From NCBI GenBank assembly GCA_032433765.1, contig JAVIAB010000051.1:146271568-146335567 (forward strand): a stretch of 64,000 nucleotides of DNA, given 5' to 3'. Source of the stretch: Megaustenia siamemsis (Eukaryota > Mollusca > Gastropoda > Stylommatophora > Ariophantidae). Positions 22,845 through 33,789 of this stretch are shown here, in pieces (position 1 is the first letter of the stretch; every line of letters begins with the position of its first letter). The notes below the pieces were generated by a model. That model did no database searches, was not told the DNA's origin, and saw only the letters and a program-made list of their open reading frames with translations. The translations under genes were made by a program, and so were the position numbers.

Positions 22845-23254
22845 AGTAATTCTCATTAAAAGACAGTTCTAGCATTATATTTTAGTACATTCTCAAACGT
22901 CGATTTGAATATGTTCTATGGAGCATTTGTTCTCATGAGACTATGTACATTTCCATAGAGTTCAGTCAGGACTTGTGTTATCATTGTTTGTATATTTCGT
23001 ATGGGTTCTCTATTTCTTTGATTACATAGCATTTTCAAGAGAATAGCCCAGAGTTTCACTTGGCAGACCAAAAGCCGTCTCCCCGAAACTACATATAGAT
23101 GTGCATAATTCCCGTAGATTAGACCTGTAATGGGAAGCTGGAAATCCACAATGAAGATTGCCGTTAATTCACAATCTTAGACTTTCGCTGGCTGTAGAAC
23201 TACCGAGGAGATGCATTTTCCCGATAACAACATATGGTTGTGAAATTGATTCAT
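22845..23254. other. No gene seen
   Basis: No recognised element between two LINE fragments. Confidence 0.6.
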
Positions 23255-23580
23255 TAGAAACAAGATCTTACAGACATATTCTTAAAATACCTTGGACTGA
23301 AAAAGAGCAATGAAGACATTAAAATATCTAAAAATTAAAAAGAACTGGCTTATAAACATCATCCTACAGAGGAAATTAAAATAATATGGCTACGTCAAAA
23401 GACACAGCGGGGTGGAAAGAACAATAATGAAAGATATGGTTTTGGGCGATGGATTAGATGTAGACCAAGAAGAAGATGGTTTCAAGACATGAAGGAGACC
23501 TTGAACCTGCTAACTGAAGAAGTAAGAAATCTAGCCAGAGACAAAGGTTCTTTCAGAGGGGCTGTGGTAAATAAAAGGTT
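23255..23580 (+). mobile_element. LINE F, 3'-terminal coding fragment
   Basis: A broken frame encodes a LINE C terminus (RHILKIPW-like, then RRRWFQDMKETLN and ARDKGSFRGAVVN). The last part is the seed of the tandem array that follows. Differs from LINEs A-E; clade unresolved. Confidence 0.65.
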
Positions 23581-23935
23581 CTGTGGGATATCTGACTAGA
23601 CACAGAGGTTCTTTCAGAGGGGCTGTGGTAAATAAAAGGTTCTGTGGGATATCTGACTAGAGACAGAGGTTCTTTCAGAGGGGCTGTGGTAAATAAAAGG
23701 TTCTGTGGGATATCTGACTAGAGACAGAGGTTCTTTCAGAGGGGCTGTGGTAAATACAAGGTTCTGTGGGATATCTGACTAGAGAGACAGGTTCTTTCAG
23801 AGGGGCTGTGGTAAATACAAGGTTCTGTGGGATATCTGACTAGAGAGACAGGTTCTTTCAGAGGGGCTGTGGTAAATACAAGGTTCTGTGGGATATTTGA
23901 TTAGAGACAGAGGTTCTTTCAGACTGGCTGTTGTG
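23540..23935. repeat. 61-bp minisatellite, about 6.5 copies, from a LINE 3' end
   Basis: ggttctttcagaggggctgt recurs every 61 bp from 23546. The first copy is continuous with the LINE F frame (GSFRGAVVN). Confidence 0.92.
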
Positions 23936-23962
23936 ATACAACGTTCTGCAAAGGAAATACGG

Positions 23963-24000
23963 CCTGATGATGAAATCTTGGTATCCGCAAAGTGAAACGT
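23963..24000 (+). other. Hammerhead-like core motif, copy 2 (weak)
   Basis: ctgatgatgaaatcttggta is followed by gtgaaacgttg. The two core halves (ctgatga, gaaac) are present, but the intervening stem is poor. Confidence 0.3.
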
Positions 24001-24164
24001 TGAAACGATTTAATTTATTTGAACTATCATTTTCATTGTACAACAGACAAGTCCATTGTGTACAGATCACAACATCAACATGTTCCCAGTATGAAAAAAT
24101 GATATCAACTAGCAACACACAGATGAAAGCACTGAAGATGATTTAAGTTCTGGTTAACAAACAC

Positions 24165-24860
24165 GTTTAAATTTAATGTCATAGACGTTTATATCCGCAC
24201 TGATAAACTTTAAAATATACAATCATAGACTTTTATATCCGCACTGATAAACATTGATATGAATAATAATATACACTGATATAAGTAATGTTGATATTCA
24301 TTATAATAGACGATGATATCTGTAATGATTAACACTGGTATCAACAATGACAAACGTTCAAATGATTAGTCATAGAAGTTGATATCTATATTATGTCTGA
24401 AAATTAACAATCATAAATATTTATATTCACAGTGATAGATACTGATATCCAGAATGAGAAATCTTGATATAAAGATGCGTAGACGCTAGAAAAATATGTT
24501 GTATGTAGAATGTGTGTTGTGTGTGTATTTTATATATGTGTGTGTGTGTGTGTTCTGTGTGTATTGCATAAATATATGTTGTATGAATATGTTGATATCT
24601 CTAAAACTAGACATTACTATTGACAATGATAAACACTGAGGTCTATAGCGACAAGCATAATATCAATACTGATAAACATGTAAATACCAAGAGTTATATT
24701 TAATCATGATGATAGGTATTGATGCTCATAATTATATATATTGATATTTGCATTTATGGATATATATATATATCTTCATTGATAGACGCAGATATCAATA
24801 ATGATTATGTGCTAATATCATTTCTATGTTAACAATCTTCAATGCTAACACTAACTATTC
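24165..24860. repeat. Degenerate tandem repeat around a gatatc/tgataaac motif
   Basis: Imperfect units of about 24-50 bp (tgatatc..aatgataaacactgat) run through the stretch. It contains a TG/TATATG microsatellite at about 24505-24590. An old, decayed array. Confidence 0.6.
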
Positions 24861-25482
24861 TAAATTGGAAAAGCTCCATGATTATTCTCCACTGCCCAAT
24901 CAACTCTACACCACGTCCATTTCTAGCCATGAATCTATAATCCAACGGTGTTTTGTTGACTCAGATTCGTGAGCAGATAACAGAGATTACAGCATTTCGT
25001 ATAACATTGTTATTGAAACCGGATATAACGGGAAATAATATCTTCATCAACATAACAACAATTGCCATGTCAGCATCCATTACGAAATGATGCTTTCTTT
25101 TTTTTATGAGCCGCGTCTATGGAAGTTTATTTACGTGTCATAGCCTTATTTTTCTGCTCGTTATTTTCTTTCATTATTATAATTTTTTATAGTGTTGCTG
25201 TGTGATTTAGATGAACACTTTTTTCTGTCGTATGTTCTCTAATAATATTTGGAAAATAAAATTGTTGTGCGTGCCATATTCCTGTGATAGTTTTAACTTT
25301 CTAGCACGATATACAATCATATGTCACAGAAAATGGAGACAACTAACCAAGAGTGTTAGGAAAATAAAGATAGGACGAATCATTTCAAGGGGCATAATTA
25401 TTTATTACTCCAGTTTTACATCTCGTTGTTCTATTAACATCTTCAAAATACGTCTCGCTACATTTTGTGCTAATAAAACAGG
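24861..25482. other. No gene seen
   Basis: AT-rich; the 92-codon open frame at 25211 shows no family features. Confidence 0.55.
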
Positions 25483-26422
25483 GTGTTAGGCACGATCGTG
25501 TGCTGTCACCAGATTGGTTTATTGTGTAGTGAAATTATTTTAAGATCCATAAGGGGCATGCCTAGAATAACAATTGGAGGTCATAATATAAATAATCTAA
25601 GGTATGCTGATGATACAGTCTTAATCGTTAAGAGTGAAAATGAGTTACAAGAAATGTTGGACATTATAGTGAAAGAAAACAAAAATAAAGGACTCAGCTA
25701 TATTATAAAAAAGACAGAAGTAATGGTAACGACATAAAAAAGACAGAAGTAATGGTAACGGCAAAGAAAAAAACGACACCTCAGTGCACAATAAAGACAA
25801 GTTGAACAATATTAAAACAGATAAATGAATTTAAATATTTGGGAACTTTGTTAACCTCAGACGGAAGATGTACAACAGAGGTGAGATGCAGAATGACTCA
25901 GGCAAAAGCAGCTTTCCAAAAATTGAGGAAGATAATATGCAATGCATTTTTGACAATAGAAACAAAAAAAAGAGTTCTTAAATGTTATGTAGAGCCAGTT
26001 TTAACTTATGGATGTGAATCATGGACAATAGGACAACAGTCAGGTGAAATCAATGGAGGCTGTAGAACTGTGGTTTTACAGAAGAATGTTGAGAATACCA
26101 AGGACAGCTAAAAAAAAGTAATGAAAACGTTCTGAAAGAGGCCAAAGCAAAAGGTGAGCTAATTTCCAATATTAGTAAGAAACAATCATCATTTTTTTGT
26201 CCATGTAATGAGAAGAGTACATCTGGAATATATTGTAAAAACTGGGAAAATTGAGGAACAAAGAGATAGAGGGAAGCAAAGAGAACAGATACCAGATAGC
26301 TTTTTACAATGGCTTGGCAGAAGGTCAACAGCAGAAATGATAAAGAACTGTCGAGAGGGAAAGTTGTAGTGAGACATGATCACCAACGGCAGCAGGCCCG
26401 GTACTTGATGATGATGATGATC
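25483..26422 (+). mobile_element. LINE A, 3' half, inactivated
   Basis: Starts at KQGVRQ-equivalent sequence and shows an intact active-site box (LRYADDTVLIVKS). The C-terminal domain follows (VLTYGCESWTIGQQ; a frameshift near 26050), ending in tgatgatgatgat at 26409-26421. A 30-bp local duplication (aaaaaagacagaagtaatgg at about 25703 and 25736) and stops kill the frame. Confidence 0.85.
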
Positions 26423-26715
26423 TTTTATGCTAGGATCGTGTTAGTTTTCTCTTGAGTCATATCTTTTGGTTGTGGACTGCTGCTATTTTACGATAAAGAG
26501 TTTACATAGATCAAAACACGACAAACACTGTCTTGGCATGGGTTCACGCAGTCAACAATCACAGGCTATAGAATGTTGCTTTAAACAAGTTTATTTGATC
26601 ATCAGTTGTACATGTGATGTATATAGTGGAGAACTAAATCATTCTAAAATTAATGTTTTTGATCTGGATGCGCTCAAGAGGTTAATACCGCTTTGAGTCA
26701 TCTCTTAGTACATAT
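26423..26715. other. No gene seen
   Basis: Short stretch between LINE A and the hAT element; nothing recognised. Confidence 0.6.
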
Positions 26716-26723
26716 TGTATATG

Positions 26724-29700
26724 CATAGGCGGATCTAGCCTTAAAATTTTGGGGGGGCACTGCTATAGGCCTACTGTTTTGTTTCAGGTTTGCATAGACA
26801 TCTTCGCGCTATCAGCAATAAGGGTGTGAGTCACTTGTGTATAATCGTCATTAGACCTTTGACGCAATTTGACTTTTCTAATAATAACGGGAATAAGTAT
26901 ACAGCATAAAATATGCATTTTATAAAAATTAAAACGGCACAAAAAAAAAAGAAAATCTGTACTCACCAATTACATCAGTTTAATTCGTCTAGGCTTTTCT
27001 GCAAATTTCTGCATAACTTCTTCACTCGTGATGGTGTTTTTAAGCAATGTTTTTTCTATGTGAAGCACCGCCAAATTACGAAGTCTATCTTGTGTCATTG
27101 ATGACCTCAGCCAAGTCTTAATCCTGCTCATCGCAGAAAAACTTCTTTCACATGCTGATGAGCTTATTGGTATGGTTATAGCAGCCCTTAGAATTTTATG
27201 AAAATGTGGGTAAGTGTTCTTGTTTACTACCTCTTTTAAGTGGCTAAAGCTGAATTGTGAAACTTCCCCTTCTTTGCTCCTAATTAATGTTTTGACAATT
27301 GATATTTCTGCTTTCAGGATAGTAACATTCAGTCCTAAACACTCAGCATATTTCTTTACAAATGGAGTTGCCTTTTCATAATCCAAACAAAACAGCCCAT
27401 CAACAGCACATGCGAGTTGTAAGGATTCTTCACTAAATCTTTCCTTTAACCTTGCTGCAAAGACATCAATAACTTCAAAATATACTTTCATCTTCCAGTA
27501 TTCTTTATTGCTCACACTTTCAGGGCCATCTAGGGGTTTTCCAACAGTTGAGAGAACAAAACTGTCTTTTAGCATCACACTTTCTTCATGTTTTCTTTTC
27601 TTACATACAGTAGGACTTTCTAAGCATATGCCGTGTTTCAGTGAAAATTCTTCAATATTCTTCCAAATCTTAGAAAATTCATCATCAGTTCTCTTGTCTA
27701 CTATTGTACGCATAGTATTTGTTATCAGTTCTGCAGCCTGTCCTAAAGTGACATTTGCATTCTGCATACATAGACTTAATACGTGGGTATAAGACAGGAT
27801 TTCATGAAAAACAAACAGGTTGACAATGAAATTAAATGTTGATATTGATTTCAAAATTCCAATGGCTTCTATGGAGTCTTTGTCTTTATTTCTGTCAATT
27901 TCAAATTTTAAAGCTGCCACTACATTATCATAGTGTTTAATCAACAGATTACAATTCTGGTACCTGCATGTCCACCTAGTTGTACTTAATGAAATTATTT
28001 CAAAAGGCTTTGTCTGTAACAATCCTGACACCGTTCTTAAAGCATCATGATTTGACGGTTTTGAAAAATGTACATACAATGATTCCAAAGCATTGAATAA
28101 AAGTCTTGAAGATTCTATGTTTTTACAAATGTCTGTTACAATAAGTGCAACCTTATGTGCATAACAGTGGAAGTAAACAGCTTCAGGATAAAACTCTCTA
28201 ATTTTAGCTTGCAGCCCTCCAACATCACCAGACATTACCGCGGCACCATCATAAGTTTGCGCTATTACTGTTAATCCTTCAATACTAAACTTCCGAAGAA
28301 CAGTCATTATCAAATCAGCTAAATCTATTGCTGTTCGTTTGCTTGAGCAATCATAGAAACCAAGGAATCTTTCATGTGGAGTGAGTTCATCGTCAACATA
28401 CCGAACGCAGAGAGACAATTGTTGCTGTTTCTGACATCTTGCCTCATCAGCCATAATTGCAAAAAACTCGCATCTTTTAACCTCTTTAACTATTTTCTCA
28501 AAAAGAAGAGCTGAAGTTATGTCAATCACTTCATTCACAATAGTTTTGCTACAAAATGAAATGTTTTTTGTAAAATTTTGTTTAAATGTACTATCATACT
28601 TAGCAAACACCTCGCAGAACTCTAAGAAATTACCCCTACTATTAGATTCTTTCTTTTCATCATGTCCTCTGAACGCAATGCCCTGTCTTCCAAGAAGTAT
28701 AATAACATCAACAACTTTCGCCATGTACTCTTTGTTTTTTTCCACTTCGGTCTTATGTGATTTTGAAATCATTGACATGACACTTCCTTTTTCATTACTA
28801 TATTTATGCATTGCATATTTTTCCATGCATAACAAATGACTTTTACTTTTTCCATGTTTATCAAGTTTTTCTTTTAATTTTTTCCAGTTTCTAAAACCAG
28901 ATTTAGTAAATGTTTCTTCACATGCAAAAGATTTGTCAAATACACGACAAACGTAACAAAATGCTGCATCTTTTCGTTTACTATATTCTAGCCAGTGATA
29001 TTGTTCAAAATAAGCTTTAGAAAAAGAACGGTTGACTTTACCACACAGTGAAGGCGGGTAAGATCTTAAGACTGGCCTTACTGGTCCAGAATTTAAATCG
29101 CCCAAGTCCATCTCACACTGACTATTAATATCCATACTGGGTCCTGCCACTGGTCCATAATTTAAATTGCCCAAGTCCGTCTCACACTGATTATTAATAT
29201 CACTATTGAGTGGACCAGCTTCACTTTTTATAAATGTAATTGTACGAGTATTAGGCAGACTAGCGTTGGAAACGAGATCACTTTCAGAAACTGGCTCACT
29301 GTTAACTGTATTAGTAGTTGTTGATGTAATAGTAATTTGTTTATCCTTCGTTTCACTAGGACTAATATCGACCCTAGATGTAGGTGTAAAATCAGGAAGC
29401 ATAAAAGCAGATCGAGTTTCAGTTTCGTGTGATTTTGAAACTTTTTGAAAGAAATTTGTAATTCGTTTCATTTTTAAAATATATTAAAAACCTTTAGACA
29501 TTAATAACAACTAAAATAAAACAGGTAGTCCGCAACTAAATGAAGTCCTTTTTACAGCATATATAACAAATATATGTACACCGGCAAACAACTCATTAAA
29601 CATATCTACTCCCTTGTCCCTTGTGCTGTCATAAAATCAAATCAGCACGGCAATTTTGGCACCGCGATAAATAATTAACATTTTCTTCACAGAAGAACAA

Positions 29701-29953
29701 TCGTACACAAAAAATATCGTATTTTTTTAGTTGTTTTTCCGTGGACATGATTTCAATATCAAAAGATTGAATAAATAGACCTATATATTTGTGAATTTTT
29801 TTTTTATATTACCTCTTTTCTTCTTTAAAAATAATAATAATAAGTAAACAAACGTTGCTCTCACTTTATTAATGAATGTACTAAGAAGTACGTTTTTTTT
29901 TTTTGGGGGGGGGGGGCAATGCCCCCCCATGACCCCCCCTAGATCCGCCCATG
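26724..29953 (-). mobile_element. Complete hAT transposon with 8-bp target duplication
   Basis: Ends are cataggcggatctag on the left and the inverted catgggcggatctag on the right. A perfect 8-bp direct repeat, tgtatatg, lies at 26716-26723 and 29954-29961, the hallmark length for hAT. G/C runs follow each terminus (gggggggcac; the long poly-G and poly-C near 29902-29940). Inside is one uninterrupted 833-codon transposase on the minus strand. Length is about 3.2 kb. Intact ends, perfect duplication and open frame suggest recent insertion. Confidence 0.95.
26970..29471 (-). CDS. hAT-superfamily transposase (TTF zinc finger, DUF4371, hAT dimerisation)
   Basis: 833-residue transposase expected to cut and paste its own element in the nucleus. 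An N-terminal low-complexity region (1-130) includes a tandem duplication of about 23 residues (DINNQCETDL at 91 and DINSQCEMDL at 114). A TTF-type zinc-binding region follows at about 140-225 (WLEYSKRKDAAFCYVC; CMEKY). The DUF4371/RNase H-like core runs about 250-590, with ADEARC (D342), AQTYDGAAVMSG (D408) and CYAHKVALIV, then STTRW. The C-terminal hAT dimerisation block is at about 745-810 (ISSSACERSFSAMSRIKTWL; E775). D342, D408 and E775 are candidate DDE residues. Similar domain order occurs in ZMYM1-like and P52rIPK-like proteins, which derive from hAT; here the flanking transposon ends show it is a mobile copy. No stops or frameshifts. Confidence 0.93.
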   Translation of the reverse strand: MKRITNFFQKVSKSHETETRSAFMLPDFTPTSRVDISPSETKDKQITITSTTTNTVNSEPVSESDLVSNASLPNTRTITFIKSEAGPLNSDINNQCETDLGNLNYGPVAGPSMDINSQCEMDLGDLNSGPVRPVLRSYPPSLCGKVNRSFSKAYFEQYHWLEYSKRKDAAFCYVCRVFDKSFACEETFTKSGFRNWKKLKEKLDKHGKSKSHLLCMEKYAMHKYSNEKGSVMSMISKSHKTEVEKNKEYMAKVVDVIILLGRQGIAFRGHDEKKESNSRGNFLEFCEVFAKYDSTFKQNFTKNISFCSKTIVNEVIDITSALLFEKIVKEVKRCEFFAIMADEARCQKQQQLSLCVRYVDDELTPHERFLGFYDCSSKRTAIDLADLIMTVLRKFSIEGLTVIAQTYDGAAVMSGDVGGLQAKIREFYPEAVYFHCYAHKVALIVTDICKNIESSRLLFNALESLYVHFSKPSNHDALRTVSGLLQTKPFEIISLSTTRWTCRYQNCNLLIKHYDNVVAALKFEIDRNKDKDSIEAIGILKSISTFNFIVNLFVFHEILSYTHVLSLCMQNANVTLGQAAELITNTMRTIVDKRTDDEFSKIWKNIEEFSLKHGICLESPTVCKKRKHEESVMLKDSFVLSTVGKPLDGPESVSNKEYWKMKVYFEVIDVFAARLKERFSEESLQLACAVDGLFCLDYEKATPFVKKYAECLGLNVTILKAEISIVKTLIRSKEGEVSQFSFSHLKEVVNKNTYPHFHKILRAAITIPISSSACERSFSAMSRIKTWLRSSMTQDRLRNLAVLHIEKTLLKNTITSEEVMQKFAEKPRRIKLM

Positions 29954-29961
29954 TGTATATG

Positions 29962-30778
29962 ACATTTATATTTATATCGTTCATTATATCAAATATTGAA
30001 ACTCGCCTTGCTTTACACTTGCTATTCTATATCTATATCTTGACTTATTCAATGGTACTCTTAATCAACTTACTATTGCTCTCTTGGGCACAACACTTCT
30101 GAATCTAACTTGAAAAACTCAACTAATCTATATCTTTGTGACTGAGCTATCTCTGGATCTTCCTTCTACATCTCTTTGTTTCTAACTCTATGTGTTTCTC
30201 TCCCTCTGTTTGTCTGGAGCTTGCTCTGCCGTTTCTTAAATCATTCTAAAACCTAACTCAACCCTATAATTCTACTAATGCCTGAGGTTAAATACCTCTT
30301 ATCTCATTTGCATAATTTTTGCCTACGTGTCTGCTCAACCAATGTGTGAATGCAGAATTCAACTCTAGATGACGTTTGTGTCATATTATATATTATATAT
30401 TGTGACATCTCTCTCATAAATTTAATCTGCTCACAAGTTTGTGTATCCACCTAATTTCTCTACATGTGACGGTCATCAATGTGCCCACCTTTCCAATAAC
30501 AGCTACACATTTTTCATTCCCCTATATCTGGCTTCTATAATAAATACTGGTGTAAATAATTGTACTGCTATCCTCCACTTAACTATGGGTAAGCTACTAA
30601 ACTATCCGACCCAAGCTATATCTTTATCTCCCATTATGTGATCTATTCTATTCTAGTCTATTTACTATTATACCTTTAAGGTTCATTGTGCAACAGAAGG
30701 AGGACAACGGGGTTAATAGTCAAGAAATCGTCATCAGAAACTCAAGTCCCGATACTCGTGACCGTCCTAATGATCTCA
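29962..30778. other. No gene seen
   Basis: AT-rich sequence, some CT-rich parts; short open frames lack recognisable features. Confidence 0.55.
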
Positions 30779-31000
30779 CCATCATCATCATCATCAAGTA
30801 CCGGGCCTGCTGGTGTAGGTGATCATGTCTCTCAACAACTTTCGATCACGACAGTTATTTATCATTTTTGTTGTTGACCTTCTGCCAAGCCATTCTCTTA
30901 AGCTGTCTGGTATATTTTCTCTTTGCTTCCCTCTATCTCTTCGTCCCTCAATTTTCCCAGTTGTTACAATATATTCCAGTTGTTCTCTTCACATTACAGT
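30779..31000 (-). mobile_element. LINE A 3' end, antisense
   Basis: Begins with (CATCAT)n, then caagtaccgggcctgctgg, the inverted 3' terminus of LINE A, and runs about 220 bp into the C-terminal coding part before truncation. Confidence 0.85.
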
Positions 31001-31149
31001 TTATTATCATATTTTCCCTTCCCATTTGTTACTAGTTCAGTTGATAACGAATAAAAAAATATTTGCGTATTAGGTTGACAATTATTACGTAACTTATGCA
31101 ATACAAACATTGTAACATAAAGCAATAGGACGCCATGAGTTGTGTTTTT

Positions 31150-31430
31150 CATATGGATCGTGTTTCGATATTCCTATTGTTTGTGATGAATGATGATATC
31201 GTATGACGAAGAACAGTTTGGCTGCGTTCACTTTCGGTGAGATTACGCCTTATGTCTTATGGCGTGTGCTGTAGCTGCTATGATGGGTACTGCAGCTGCC
31301 TTTCCTTGTTTGGGTTCCTCAATGTGATATGTTAATGTGGATTAATTCACTGAAATGAGCGGGTGAGCAATTATGGATTTTAATTCATTTGCAGTGATAC
31401 CGGGGCCTTCGACTAACTACAACTACGCCT
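31150..31430 (-). repeat. Dispersed repeat K, copy 2 (inverted)
   Basis: The reverse complement matches 34738-35050 and 4380-4670 (gcagctgcagtacccatcat; aaaatccataattgctcac). No coding frame. Confidence 0.65.
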
Positions 31431-32040
31431 ATTCAACTTTTTTTTGTTTGCAAATTAGATCCGCCTTTTTCTACAAACGTCTGGCTTAAACATCAACATA
31501 GATGTAAATTCAATTAGAAGAATTTGAATAAAATACACATTGATAAAGGCCTATTATTTTATTATTTATATACAAAGTATCATTACGAGAGCGGTGTCAC
31601 ATTGACATTTAGATATATGCTGCTTTTGTTTTTACATTAATTTAAATGAAACTGCTGAAGAAAAAATGCAGTGTATTACAATAAGATAGAATATTGAGAA
31701 ATTGATATCAGGGAATGCAAGAAGAGAAATGTACCACGCACACAAAATCTATTTATTCTGTCTACTGGCTCGGAATAGCAAGGGCACGTCACTCGTAGTA
31801 ATCCCAGGTACAAACCACAGGTGGCGCTGACGTATCTAAGCAGCAAAATCCATGAAAGCTATTTGATAAAATGAGGGCGGGGGTAAATTATTTATTGATT
31901 TCTGATGAGAAAATTATGGATTCGTGAATAAGAGAAAATTGGGGTCCAGAAATAGGGAAATATAATGAATCTCAGATGGAGAGAAAGTATAACAGAGTAC
32001 ATTAATTTTAATAATTGATTCTAATAAATATAACTATAGA
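31431..32040. other. No gene seen
   Basis: AT-rich; some short phrases (agaaatagggaaa) recur further on at 33110-33350 and may be remnants of an old tandem array. Confidence 0.5.
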
Positions 32041-32042
32041 AG

Positions 32043-32175
32043 TTTAGTGGAGCTGGTGGCCGCACTGATAGCTCGTCGTCATCCAAACGAGGAGAATGCG
32101 GGTTCAAATCTTGGTAGGGTCATGAGTATTTGTTTCTCTGTGGAGGATGAAATAAAATCTCAGACTCGAGCACAT
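32043..32175 (+). mobile_element. Possible tRNA-like SINE head
   Basis: gccgcactgatagctcgtcg (A-box-like) precedes gcgggttcaaatcttgg (B box) at suitable distance. No tail or target duplication defined; may be a degenerate SINE. Confidence 0.4.
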
Positions 32176-32281
32176 CATGGCGACTGCTCAAGACTTGTCT
32201 CCGGTGCTATATGTTCCACTCCCCTCCTCCCCCACCCAATTCATTCGACAGTCCCTTCTTCTTCTATCTTTCAGCTCCCTG

Positions 32282-32454
32282 TGGAGCATCGGTCTTCAAC
32301 AAACACTTTCAGCACCTTGTGGAACCTGTGGAGCATCGGTCTTCAACAAACACTTTCAGCACCTTGTGGAACCTGTGGAGCATCGGTCTTCAACAAACAC
32401 TTTCAGCACCTTGTGGAACCTGTGCAGCATCGGTCTTTAACAAACACTTTCCAA
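32282..32454. repeat. 47-bp tandem repeat, about 3.6 copies, at a LINE 3' end
   Basis: ggagcatcggtcttcaacaa is repeated every 47 bp. In antisense it continues directly from the C terminus of LINE D (WKVFVKDRC), so the repeat is built from the LINE's last codons and 3' UTR. Confidence 0.9.
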
Positions 32455-32870
32455 GCCGTTCTGTTTCTTTCCATTCTTTTAAGATCATTCCATGCCTTCC
32501 TCATCATCTTCATCTCTCCTTCCATCTGTCTTCTCCAAGAATATTTATTTTGTCCTAAGTATCTTTTTCTTTGGGGATTCCAGAAAAGGTGATGTTGTGT
32601 AATACTCTCAGTTGGCTTCCGTAGTGTGTGTCCTATCCAGCGCCATCGTCTTCGCTGTTTCTATTTATCCACTTTTATTTGACTGGTCCTTTTTCTTAAT
32701 TCTATGTCGTGATTTTGTCCTGCCATTTCCATCCTTTTATTCTGGGTAAGCATCCATTAATGAAGGTCTATATCTTCATGATTGTCATTTTTGTTTTTCT
32801 TCATGTTTCACAGCCATATACTTAACCGGCTTAACATTGAAGTTAAACATTTATATTTTTGTATTCAACC
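32455..32870 (-). mobile_element. LINE D, C-terminal fragment, antisense
   Basis: The minus-strand translation reads RRRWRWIGHTLRKPTESIT, then HHLFWNPQRKR, and ends ERNRTAWKVFVKDRC, a typical LINE C-terminal domain. Several stops occur upstream (towards 32870). The LINE clade is unresolved. Confidence 0.8.
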
Positions 32871-33464
32871 TAATTTCTTTGAATTTATGACTTATCCATG
32901 CTTGTGAAGTTTTTGCAGCATATTTTTTTTACGGTACAAGGTAGCCAGTCCCACGGGCGAGGCTGTCACTAGTAATGCGATAATACCCTAAAGATAGTTT
33001 TTTTGTGTGTATTATAGACAGGGAGAGAAAAGAGAGATTAGGTCAGATATTATAGAGTGTTTCATGTACAAGTTTAACCTCAAATAGGAACTCATGGTAA
33101 GGGGAGATAACTATTCAGATATAGGAAAGAAAACATGATTACAAATTTGGAAAAATAGTAATTCAGAAATAGGAAATGTGGGGATTGGGAATCAACGGGG
33201 AAAAACAAGTAAATACAAATTTTAAATATATTTTTTAAATGTGAATTTTAAAAAGTTGGGCTTTGAGAACATAAAAACATATAATTTACAAGTTATGAAA
33301 ATAGATACTCTGAGACATAGAAATAATTCAGAAATATTGAAAAAATGGTCTAAATAAGAATTTTGAAATAAACTTTTTTTTTAATCAGAGTTAAGAAAAA
33401 ACTATTTATAGTTAACTTGTAATCAAAATTTGAAATATCTCTCTCTGCGTTCAGGACTCAATCA
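32871..33464. other. No gene seen; vaguely repetitive AT-rich sequence
   Basis: Phrases such as attcagaaataggaaa recur loosely between 33110 and 33360, compatible with a decayed tandem array. Confidence 0.45.
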
Positions 33465-33775
33465 GAGTAAGGATTCCAGACTCTCATATGAAGTCAGCTG
33501 TCAGGCTAAGTGTGTTGATCGCCCCCACAGACAGAACATCACAATTAGAGTCTGTCAGATCCACTCTGACTGAACACCCGTTAATACGTTGCACTGTGTT
33601 CTGCGCCAGTGGCCCAGTGCATCCGATTTCAGCCAGCATTTTTTCAGGTTTGCTTTCCTTAGCCTTTGATTGTCCCCAATCTTCCTGCAAGGCAGCAGTT
33701 GATCTTTTCTGTCGGGGGATTCTGCCCTTAGATGGTCGGCCTTCCCAGGTTTACGAGCACCATCTGCCCGAGTCA
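33465..33775 (-). mobile_element. Internally deleted derivative of LINE H
   Basis: On the minus strand it starts like the 5' end of the antisense LINE at 52025-56045 (gatggtgctcgtaaacc; gaagattggggacaatcaaa) for about 250 bp. It then passes to sequence like that LINE's 3' end (cagctgacttcatatgagag, then gtctggaatcc). The whole coding middle is absent. The alternative is that LINE H inserted into another copy of this repeat. Confidence 0.55.
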
Positions 33776-33789
33776 CTAGAGGTGACTAA

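Noticed and set aside
29780..30102. Short frames across the poly-G tract
   Set aside because: They span the right hAT terminus and homopolymer runs; not coding.
32047..32592. 181-codon open frame
   Set aside because: Runs antisense through LINE D and its 47-bp repeat, with a SINE-like head at its start.
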